A stretch of 64,000 nt of DNA, taken from Varroa destructor (lineage: Eukaryota; Arthropoda; Arachnida; Mesostigmata; Varroidae). The notes under the pieces were generated by a model. It was not told the origin of the DNA. It saw nothing but the letters and a program-made list of their open reading frames with translations, and searched no databases. This document shows positions 50,675-60,199 of this stretch, piece after piece (the first letter of the stretch is position 1; every line of letters starts with the position of its first letter). Location of the stretch: positions 30,651,319 to 30,715,318 of the forward strand of contig NW_019211458.1 in NCBI RefSeq assembly GCF_002443255.2, read 5' to 3'. Made by a program: the position numbers and the translations under genes.

Positions 50675-53236
50675 TTAAATAGCAGAACTAATATTCGTCA
50701 GAGTCGATCGGGCATAGTAAGTGAGCGTTCGATCGGCGTTGTTCATCGCTAAGTCCGTGAGCGGAAGCAGGATTCCTGTTTGGGTCAGAGACTCGATGCA
50801 ATGTCTATCGTGACTGCAGGTGATGTTATAAATGACAACCATGACATTTATCTGCAGCTCTTTGTCCTCGTTCTGCCTAATAAGTTTGGGGAACAGGAAA
50901 GCGAATCCAACGTCGATGACAGCCCGGTTCAATTCATCGTTGTGCGACGTGATATGCGAAAGTATCCACATTATGAGACCGCCATATTTGGCCAGGTTAT
51001 AGTCGTCTAATACGAGGCGTCGAAATGCTGATAATGCACCGTGGCGGACAATCGCCTGGGCGTGCACTTTACTTGTAGCTGCAATGTTAGATAGAATTTG
51101 TAAAACAAGTGTAACATCTTCTTGGTCGTAAGCCGAGTCGATGATCTGTACAAGCCGATCAAGGACGCCCAGATTTACCACTTGCTGAACGTAATCGGTG
51201 TTTTCATAGGTTATGCTCCAAAGAGCCATCTCACCGCCTCGAACTACTGTCATTGACTCGTGCATCAAGAACAGTCTGATTAGCGGCAGACAACTATTCA
51301 CTATCGTTGCAGGCGGCAAGGAAGGAAAATGATCGAAAAGGCTAGCCATGCACTGAGACACCATCCCTAACAAATGATCAGAGAGCCCCCGCCTCACAAG
51401 TCGAATCAACTCCGGTATAAGGCCTTTACTTATAATATCATCCCGATTACGCCATCCGGTCGCACTGATATTTCGGAGTACAGCGAGAACGTCATTCTGC
51501 ACTTCAGGGCAGTCGTCCCTGGCAAGAAGCTCGGTCAGTCTTGGGACGGTATCAAGGCTTACGAACACATATGACGGAAAGGTACGTTGACCAGACAAAA
51601 TTCGTAGCATATATGTAGCGCTTAATACTGTTTCGAGACTAGTTGAATGGATCCGATGAACGAGATGTTCGATCGCAGTGAACATGGCTGTCATGTCGGA
51701 TGGAAATATAGCGATGCTGTGTTTCTGCCCTGAGTCCGAGTATTCCGAAAGCAGATGACAAGCGATATCAACGAATCGTCGATCTTGCCTATTACCACCA
51801 TGCTGTAATTTATTCTCAAGGTAATTTAGGAGTCCGAATTTCTTCAGTAAATTCCAGAAAGCTTGGTGCTCATCCGCATTTTCCCTGCTCACCATTAAGA
51901 CATTTCTGAGAGCTGCCAGCGTGTTTATCCGAAAGTTTTCATTTATGTCGTATTTCACAGCGCCAATTAATGGGATAAGGGCCTTTTCACAGAGAAAACA
52001 CTCCATCTGCTTGAGATTTCGATAGCTGGTGATGTTGAGGATGGTCATAGTGGCTTTCTCTCGGACATTCTCGTCTTCGTGTTGTAACAATTCTAAAACG
52101 AAAGGCACTAACCCGACGCGAATCATTTCAGACACGCGCCTGTTTTCCCCCTCTGCGATTCGACCCGTAGACGCCTGCATTAAAATCCAAATTACGATAT
52201 CTTCACAGCTATTTAATTCTTTATCTGATAGCAGGCGCCTGAACCCAACCAATGCGCCCATGTCCACAACCATATCAGCATACAATCCATTTATGGCAAC
52301 TACGTTACAAAGTATTTGCAACGCAGGCCGAATGAGATCTGACTCGCGTGAAACCTTGATTAGTTTAATTAAACGATCAAGAATACCCAAGTCAATCACT
52401 TGCTGGATATACTGATTATTTTTAGTTTGCGCGATATTCGACAGAGTCCAACAAATGCATGCAAGTACCGAGTCGCATTGGGAGACTAGGAGTTTCTTAA
52501 TGATCAATAGACCATCTGCTATAGCTTCAGGTGCAATATTGGCCACGTAGGAAGCAAATAAGTTCACCATACACCGCCCGATAGCTTCGAGCACGCCCAC
52601 CGGAGAGTCGCTTCTTATCTGACGGTCAAGAACTTGCATGATGCCTTGTGTGATACATACGTCACGAAACTCGGATCTACAAGCAGCTATCTCTCCGATC
52701 GACAATATCACCTGCCTGGCGATACTGCTGTTACCGGATCCCAGAAGTTCGATAAAGAGCGGCCATATAGTCTCTTGTAGGAAGCCATCAGACTGATCCG
52801 CCGCCGTACTAATGAATTTGTTAGCCATGGATCGAACAGTTTCACACTGAATTTCTGACCAGTCACCCACGGGACGCTGGTCGATTGGTTTCGAGCTATC
52901 GCATAATTCATTCTGCCTATCTGTGGGTTTTTGCAAGCCGCCTCTAATATTCTTTTCCAAAATGTCAGTGTCACCCAACGTTATGTTCCTAGATTTAGAA
53001 TAAACTTCACTTTGTGTGATGATAGAGATGCCCGAATCGTCCTGTTTCTTCGTAATGGTCAGCAGTAGACGACGGCCACTATTAGGAGTCTTTTCCTCAA
53101 TATCTTGAGCGGATTCCGAGGAAGCCTGAGGTTGTCCACGTTGAACTGCACTTTCCTGAGAATTTATTTGAACTTCATTTTGGATGCATCCTGTATCGTC
53201 ATTCGATGCACACAAAGCGTTCTCATTGTAAGCCAT
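50675..53236 (-). CDS. Intronless armadillo-repeat protein with two tandem importin-alpha-like modules, 853 aa
   Basis: The frame can be read from a TTG at 53251, but the first ATG is at 53236 in a good context (AAAACTATGG), giving 853 residues. Residues 1-150 are polar and probably disordered, without the basic cluster of an importin-beta-binding domain. Residues 155-450 and 560-853 are two ARM arrays. They match each other at an offset of about 406 residues: YIQQVIDLGILDRLIKLI (276-293) against YVQQVVNLGVLDRLVQII (682-699), and GALVGFRRLL against GALSAFRRLV. The order and spacing (helix with WTLSN, then QQVIDLG, then a helix containing LQIL.N) follow importin-alpha. The Trp/Asn ladder is mostly lost: W263 and N267 remain as a pair, but W673 and W757 lack their Asn partner. 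Importin-alpha is usually about 500-560 residues, so this is a doubled version. A variant polyadenylation signal (ATTAAA) lies at 50479-50484 on this strand, about 190 bases past the stop. Coding is near certain; transport function is inferred. Confidence 0.9.
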   Translation of the reverse strand: MAYNENALCASNDDTGCIQNEVQINSQESAVQRGQPQASSESAQDIEEKTPNSGRRLLLTITKKQDDSGISIITQSEVYSKSRNITLGDTDILEKNIRGGLQKPTDRQNELCDSSKPIDQRPVGDWSEIQCETVRSMANKFISTAADQSDGFLQETIWPLFIELLGSGNSSIARQVILSIGEIAACRSEFRDVCITQGIMQVLDRQIRSDSPVGVLEAIGRCMVNLFASYVANIAPEAIADGLLIIKKLLVSQCDSVLACICWTLSNIAQTKNNQYIQQVIDLGILDRLIKLIKVSRESDLIRPALQILCNVVAINGLYADMVVDMGALVGFRRLLSDKELNSCEDIVIWILMQASTGRIAEGENRRVSEMIRVGLVPFVLELLQHEDENVREKATMTILNITSYRNLKQMECFLCEKALIPLIGAVKYDINENFRINTLAALRNVLMVSRENADEHQAFWNLLKKFGLLNYLENKLQHGGNRQDRRFVDIACHLLSEYSDSGQKHSIAIFPSDMTAMFTAIEHLVHRIHSTSLETVLSATYMLRILSGQRTFPSYVFVSLDTVPRLTELLARDDCPEVQNDVLAVLRNISATGWRNRDDIISKGLIPELIRLVRRGLSDHLLGMVSQCMASLFDHFPSLPPATIVNSCLPLIRLFLMHESMTVVRGGEMALWSITYENTDYVQQVVNLGVLDRLVQIIDSAYDQEDVTLVLQILSNIAATSKVHAQAIVRHGALSAFRRLVLDDYNLAKYGGLIMWILSHITSHNDELNRAVIDVGFAFLFPKLIRQNEDKELQINVMVVIYNITCSHDRHCIESLTQTGILLPLTDLAMNNADRTLTYYARSTLTNISSAI

Positions 53237-54070
53237 AGTTTTTTGTTTCAAGTAGCGAAATTTTGTAGACCGCTGCTGGCCGGCGGTAACTGCTTACAAA
53301 CGGAAGAAACAGCTACAGAGTAGCCCTGTGACATGGATATAGATCAGCTGGTTCCCCTACTTTGCGTATCACTAATATCTTGGCACTATTGCGCGATATA
53401 GAGTGTTGCTGCACATGTAAGTTCGAGCTTGACGTCATCATGGCACCAAGCAATTTGTCGCTCCTCTGCGCTTTATGCTTTTCTAGTGGCTTTCATTATC
53501 CTCGAATGAAGGTGTTTTCTATTTGTTTTACATATGGCAATTTTTTCAGCGTCTTCTATCATCAGGCCAAGTTCTAAGGATACGTCCATTTATCACAGTG
53601 CCCGTGATGGTGGTAACGTGTTTCTTTCGGAAATTTAAGGATACGTAGGATTTAAAACCGCGCGGGAACATACGTTGTACTAGAGAAACCTAACCGTTTG
53701 TAGCAATCTTTAAAGTAAACAGAACCGAGGGATATCAGATCCTAAACATTTATTAAGCCATGCAAACAGGTACTCTTAATGCTATCAAACAATGACCCGG
53801 ATTGGTTCAGAATGCTTAAAAGAAGAATTCCAGATTAGGTGCAAATAGCAGCCTCAGCGGAAATAGGTTTAACCGTTAGGGTTAAACCCCTACAGCGTGA
53901 AACGTGCTTTACCCTGATAGTGTCCATGTGTGGGGCTTTTATTCACATTATTTAAAAAAAAAAAAAGAAAACGTACAAAACATATTCGATTTGCATTAGC
54001 CAAACATTTACGTAGGTAGATGCTGCGCTAGTTACATAAAGTTACAAGATTTCGTAAAATTCTACTGCCA

Positions 54071-54091
54071 GTTCGTTCGTTCGTTCGTTCG
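54071..54091 (+). repeat. (GTTC)n tandem repeat
   Basis: Five GTTC units plus one G. Confidence 0.9.
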
Positions 54092-54508
54092 ATGGAAGTG
54101 CAATATATGTTTATAGCATGGTTAACAAACATATCCCACTTATCAGTATTACATGTTGCGCTTGCTGGCCATTGATCATAACGGGTCCTGCGGTTCCACG
54201 TTCGATGTATCCAGCACAGGTCAACCTGAGTAGTCCGCAAATGATTAGTAATTCTATAAAAAAGAGATTATATTTATCTTACGAAGGCGTTATACCTGAG
54301 TTAATTAACAAGGACCAATTCAGTTCTCGATTAAGCATCAGAAATCGTTGACTCTCTAACCTAATTAGGATGGATTAGGACCCCACACGTCAATTAATGA
54401 AGAACAACTTCCGAGCGTATTTTAGGTCACTCCGAAAAGTGAAAGACTGTAAGAAATCTGATAGACCACGTAGAAAGAATATTTTTAAAAAAAAATGCAG
54501 CAGGTTCA

Positions 54509-54528
54509 GTATTATCGACCGATAATAC
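54509..54528. repeat. Perfect 9-bp palindromic hairpin
   Basis: GTATTATCG, two bases, then CGATAATAC. It shares the core GTATTATC with another hairpin at 54755-54784, 230 bases away. Confidence 0.6.
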
Positions 54529-54676
54529 CCAACCGTAAAGTATTGCCGTTCAGATTCAATATACATGCTTTTTATATGCTATTATGTTAGTACATGACGA
54601 TAAATAAAGTTTACCGTAATGCAAGAAACCCCATGCACAGAGTAATACAAGTCTAGATTTGTTAATAAAACAACTG

Positions 54677-54790
54677 CAGTAAAGCCTGCTATAAACGATA
54701 CTCTGATAGCAGACAAATCGGCCTTTCTCTATTAATCGCTATTATTGCTTAGGCCGCGGTATTATCAGTAATGATAATACTGCGTCTTTT
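54677..54790. mobile_element. Possible pogo/Tigger-type DNA transposon end
   Basis: From 54677 the sequence CAGTAAAGCCTGCTATAAAC, then GATACTCTGATAGCAGAC, resembles the ends of pogo/Tigger elements, which often begin CAGT.AAACCTC.CTATAACGA. The opposite end and the TA target duplication were not found, so only a fragment or a chance match is present. Confidence 0.25.
54755..54784. repeat. 13-bp hairpin
   Basis: CGCGGTATTATCA, four bases, TGATAATACTGCG; one pair is a G-T wobble. It overlaps the end of the possible pogo-like fragment and shares its core with 54509-54528. Confidence 0.6.
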
Positions 54791-57700
54791 AGATTAAGGC
54801 CAGTATGCGTCAGCAAAATAAGTACATCCTCATCCATTAGTAGAACTTAAGACCGTATCAAATGGCCCGTGTCTAGTCAGACAAGCCGATTTGCCTGAGA
54901 CAAAAGATGTTTTCGTCTGAGAAAATAAATTTACCAATCGTTAAGTATGTAGCCCCTAAATACGCTTCAACGATGTAGATCCTGCACTCGGTGCCATCTT
55001 CTGACAACGGGTGTTTTGTGCTATAACTCTGAAGCAAATACTGATGAATCCCCCATATGGACCGGGAGCACTTCTGTACACGGACGTAAAGCTCAAAAAG
55101 TCTCTCTTAAGCGTCCATGTCAACGTGCAGGGATGTCTGTGTCATCAGCTAAGCATTATGGATTGGACTGTAACCAAATGTTTCTAAAATTTCGCACTGC
55201 TCTATTTCTCTACGCTATTGAGAGTTACCCCGTCCATACGTGTTTAGCATACTCCAAGGCGCCCCACTATTAGACTATAAAACCGTTTAAATGAGCACGG
55301 TGATACCGCTGTAGCTATAGCATATTAAAGATACCGTAACGCTACGACATTATAATATAATTTTAAGGGAGCTATAGGAAAGATATTAGGGTACCCTTAT
55401 TACGAATGTTCTCCATCCAACTTGCTTATCTCCTGCTATCTTAGCAGCTATGAAACGAAGACGATATCGTGGTTCATAAATTCTTGATCGTTCTGTACAT
55501 GCACCGAAACACAGCTGATCTTCACCATTGACTGAAAGCCAATCACGAGCCTTTATAGACGGCCACTGCTAATAACAACGAGCCGGATTCCGCGCTTGTG
55601 CTTGAAGGAGTTAAGTACCTATGTAACGATATTCATAATGACTAGGTCGCGAGCGACGCAGTCAGGGTGCAAATATTGATCGCCCACGAAATCATAATCG
55701 AACCTGCTAAATATATTCTCTTATAAAACATCTAATAAAGCATTAGTTACGCACGTAAATAACATGACCTACTGGCTATTCCATGAAACAGCGCAGGAGA
55801 AGGGAGCATCAATATTTAGGCTCAATTGACATCTGTAGGCCCCAGGCTCGTTAATTACATGCCTCTCACAACTCACGTGAAGCTCTGCGTGTGGACCCAG
55901 TCTCACCTAGTCGCTTAAAAAAATATGGGCATTCAAACGAAAAGAGTTGCTTACATATAATCACAACCAGAATAGTTCAACGTGCAAAGTAGTGGATGGC
56001 GCCATGGTAACAAACATGTTTGATTATGGTTCATCATCCGCCATTAACGAATTCCGTCACAGAGTAGAAACTAAGGGCTAAGGGATTCAGCGCGGCTGGT
56101 GTAAATTGTCAAACGTATGGTTTTGTACAGCCAAGGGTCCAGATCGTGGAAGTTAGATGGAATGGGTACCGCAATATGTAAATGTTTCAAACTCTATACT
56201 TGGTGCATGTATTGAGCATTTCTTCCAGTTACCGTAATACTTACCGGCTTTCTGCAACCCCTATCAGTCGCTGGCAAATGCATCAAGCAATACGAGTTAC
56301 AGAACGGATCTCACACTGGACTGAAGCTCTCGATAGAGAATGACGTCGAGATAGACCTATAAGCTATTTTGCTTCCACCGTAACATAGTTCACGGTGGTA
56401 AAGTAAATTATGCTCGTAGAAAATTTCAAAGCAAATCATCAGTGGTCTGAGGCGAGGACTTGATAAATGAGTTGGTGCCACGCACAGAGAATATTCTTTG
56501 CCCCGAGAGCGGCAAACAATTTTTGTTTGCAGATGCTGTACTTTGAGCTGCGTAAAATAGTACCTAACAAATAGCATTGAAATACATAGCCATACGCACC
56601 GTGCGCCTCAGCACTGCGGCGCTTTCTCTATAATTTAACGAAGCAGTATCGGAGGAATGCTTGCGATGTTGCTGGACATGTACATCTACCTAATCTATTC
56701 CTGTGAGCGTAGCTATTCATAGAAATTTGTGGACCTTTCGTGAGACAACTCTATATTATTGAAAAATAAACAGATAGTTAGTGCGGTTCATTCAGCCAAG
56801 GCATCTTCAAGCATTTGTTGCGCGGATTGAAGCCAAATACATGAAGTGCTCGATAATGGCGCTATTTCTGTTCAACCGTTTGGTCAGGATCAAAATCGGC
56901 TGATAGCTACAGCATCCTGAGGAGTCTTTTGATAGGATGTTTCGCTCGCGCTATGACTCCCTCATATTTCGTTTCTGCCTCCAACTTTCTTAGTACTAGG
57001 CTATTCGTCCCTATTATTATTATTAATCGTTTTTTAACAACAGACTTCATCCTCAAGTAGCGATGCGGACTGCGGGACAATGCTAGCTTATCAGCTAATC
57101 ACACACCTAGGCTAGCTACCTCAGGTCCCATCAGGAACGGGTCTCCGTCATTATTCACATGGAGGGAAAAAGCGGTAGCCAAACATTGTAGCAAGCGTGA
57201 GAGGCAGACTTCTTTTATTCAATTTATTTTTGGTAGAGGGAGCGCAAGTAGCAGTAGAGCGCCCTCAATTAACAGCAGTAGCGAGGCGCTCGCAGCGAAT
57301 GTCAACCTACTATGGGAATCAGAGGTACGAAAGCACAATTCATTGTAAATATATAGACCTTTGCGTATGTTTGTGCGTTCACTGCATTTCAATTGCAAAT
57401 ACACGCGATCCCGGCATGAGGAAGCCATTCGGTCTGATGTGCCTATTTAGGTCCGATACGTCTGCCACATATTGGCTATAGGCTGTGTCTAGCGGTGGCC
57501 GCTTTTGCACAGTGTTAGTTAGTCTAGGCGATTTCTATTGAGGTTCGGTTCCGGCATCCGGAGGTATTAATTAAGGATTCGATATATGGTTCAGTGATAT
57601 AGCTTTGTTTCGTTCCCGCATCGTAGCCGTCGCTGATTACGGGCACAAAGTTCGCCGATTAGTCTGTCGAAATAACTATGAAAGTGGCGCTCATAACTGA

Positions 57701-57812
57701 TCGAGCTAAGCTCCAACTAAAGAAACGCTTATCGTGAGTGATCATCCCGACATCCCAAGTGATTTTTTGTTAACTCGTTAGGGCTGTTTATACTACTATC
57801 TGATTTTTTAGC

Positions 57813-58389
57813 GTGTGGTATGCTTCTTTAAGTGGTGCTTCCCTGATTCGCTTTCATTGTTCAATATCGTGCCCGTTGTTAATTACCATTCCCAACAAAG
57901 GTATCTATGAGGAATTTATGATTACGATCGCTAAACGCATCATGGGTCTGCTTAATCATCCTGACCTGCCAACTTACCGACAGATGGTACCAGCTTATAC
58001 GCCGTATATCGAACAGTTTGTTGTATGCAAGTTTAGCAAGATCACACGTTTCATTCATGGCTCAACCTCAGCTATAGCACTCGACTAAACAATTAGTACT
58101 AACATACAGTTTCACTGGTAAAAAGGTTCAGGGTGTGGGATCGTCGTACTCACTCACCCCACTACGAGATCAAACCATGGCCAGCAGCAATAGTATTCCA
58201 AGCCTTCGGCCGAATTCTATAGCTGTGAAAATACTCGAGTTGGGACGATATTTTTTATGGCAGTCGACAGGGCTTAAACCTCATCTGAAGTCCAGAACTG
58301 ACGGGGTGCTCGAAATCCTCTCATTCGTTGTACCACTCGATGTTGGAAATCAGATCGCAGGGATAAGTAACATAGTGCTGGCCAGCTGA
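57813..58389 (+). pseudogene. Broken third copy of the ARM/importin-alpha-like family
   Basis: Two partial open frames in different phases (57813-58085 and about 58090-58389), separated by a TAA at 58086, carry segments lining up with the two intact ARM genes of this window. The run LLNHPDLPTYRQMVPAYTPY, preceded by a helix with FMITIAKRIMG, corresponds in order and spacing to the LPPPQYVKACIPVL segment of the 594-residue protein and the FPSLPPATIVNSCLPLI segment of the 853-residue protein. Further on, VKILELG followed by VLEILSFVV corresponds to the QQVIDLG and LQILCNVV helices of the next repeat. No long frame remains and both ends fade out. I read it as a disabled paralog fragment. The similarity is short and judged by eye, so chance resemblance cannot be excluded. 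Confidence 0.45.
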
Positions 58390-60199
58390 AGCACGATTTC
58401 GTTATAGGAATTAAGCCGATCGTTGATGTACAGCTGGTTACAGGGACGACAAATACAAATCTTTGCCCAAAATTAAGATCCAATAAATCAAGAACGTTAG
58501 CAATTACCAACTCGTTAGCTATTTCCATAATAAAATATTCCTAATTATATTCCCTAATCATATATATATATATATATCCTCTATATTAATGAAAAAAGCA
58601 TTATCTAAATTTGCATGATAGATAACATGCATCAAATGAAGAAGTTGAATAATTTTAACGATATATTTTAGCATGACAGGCGAATTCCCCCCAGACTAAC
58701 GTTAAGGACCCTGATCCGAGCAAGTATCCTTTTTGTCACGGGTAGTGTCCCGAAGATATTCCATACGGTTTCGCGCGCATCCGTTTTATATATGAGTATA
58801 TAGCAAGCTTTATGTAGCATCTCATTCGGTTAACATTTACTTAATCCCAACTAGTGGTCGGTGTTCGTATCTAATTAGAATGAACGTTTCTTAGCTCCAT
58901 TCACAGTTACCGAGGTCCTTTGCATATCGCTAATTAAGTGCTTCTTCTACCACCTTATAACCGTTAGCTACAGTTCCACAGCATTCCTTTTTACCCAATG
59001 AAAAGTTGTGCCAGATCCTAGAAAAGGCCACCGTCAAGTCGCGTTAACGGGGGAAAAGAAAACGTGCCTAGCAAGCCTTTGTCCGCACTAGCTTATTCCA
59101 GGAATAAGAGTGGATATTTGAACATCAGCGCACAGGCTTGCTAAAAATATATTCTAAGTAAAATTTGAAAATTAGAAGCAGATCTCATGAATAACATAAA
59201 CTAAAATAAAACTGAAGTAATAGAATTTCTGTATCAACGAAATGATGGTGTACAGAAGAAGACAGCAAAGAATTGTTAGGAACATGAATTGGAATTGACG
59301 AGCCTTCTACCCCAATCTGACCCGCAGTTGTCTTGTTTAAGCCCCTCTGTATGAATGAATCTATACATATCTGCAGCAGATTGATGGGGCGTAACAGCTG
59401 TTATCTTGTTTTGATCTTGATCGAAGACAGTTTCAAACTTTTTTGTATATTTTATTGATATCGCTATTATGCCAGCATACAGAATGAAGTAATGTCAGTA
59501 AGTTTTCGATTCCGAATTACAAGTAGCGTCATCACCACTGAAACGTACCGAAAACGACCAGCGTTTTTGAGGCCATTTGACACAATTGAACAGCCTAAGC
59601 CGGCGGGTGACGCATGCAGTTCTGAAATTAAAACCCATAAGGGAACACGTAAAGTCATGAGCGTAGAGCGCTACCGTTCATTCTCTTTGTTTCCTCCCAA
59701 ATGTGTTAGGCGTATGAGATATAAACGCGTATCCATCGAACAAGCCGTTATCACAAAAATGCTAAATTATAATTTGCATTAGAGCTGGTTATTTAGAACT
59801 GATCTGAATTTTTGGCTTATTACGAAGCTGCAGTTTCGACAGAGAGCAAGGTCCCACAGAAAAAAAGGTAAAAAATCCTCATACTGCACAGGACGTTTTA
59901 CATTCTACTATTAGTACCTGAAAATGCCTATACTTTTTCTATTATAATTATATAATCTAGATCTTATTTACATGTTGGAGAATCTGTCTCATAATTTTTT
60001 TCACTGAGCTAAGAGGCCAATTTCCACGAGGGAGAGGAACGCGGAGTGATAAAAGCAAGCGACAAGTAAGAGTGTGCCTACCGGATCTATTACCGGCGAA
60101 GGGAACATTAAAGGCGACGGCGAGATGATTAAATCGATAACGACGGTAGCAAACAGATATCAGATCTCAGAGTAGATCATATCTTTTGATACCCTAAAC
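58390..60199. other. Intergenic, no gene recognised
   Basis: AT-rich DNA with an (AT)n run near 58559-58577. Overlapping frames near 59467-59782 on both strands lack motifs; the minus-strand one could be 3' sequence of the adjacent LINE relic. Confidence 0.4.

Larger units (their letters stand above)
53237..57812. other. Intergenic, between the 853-residue ARM gene and the ARM pseudogene
   Basis: Contains the GTTC repeat, the two GTATTATC hairpins and the possible pogo-like end. Short frames at 54118-54351 and 55016-55273 have no convincing identity. Confidence 0.45.

Noticed and set aside
53237..53251. Upstream TTG start for the 853-residue ARM gene
   Set aside because: Eukaryotic initiation needs ATG; the in-frame ATG at 53236 has a good context.
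54118..54351. Another ARM pseudogene fragment (ACWPL and GVIPELI resemble ARM helices)
   Set aside because: Matches are too short and their order does not fit the repeat.
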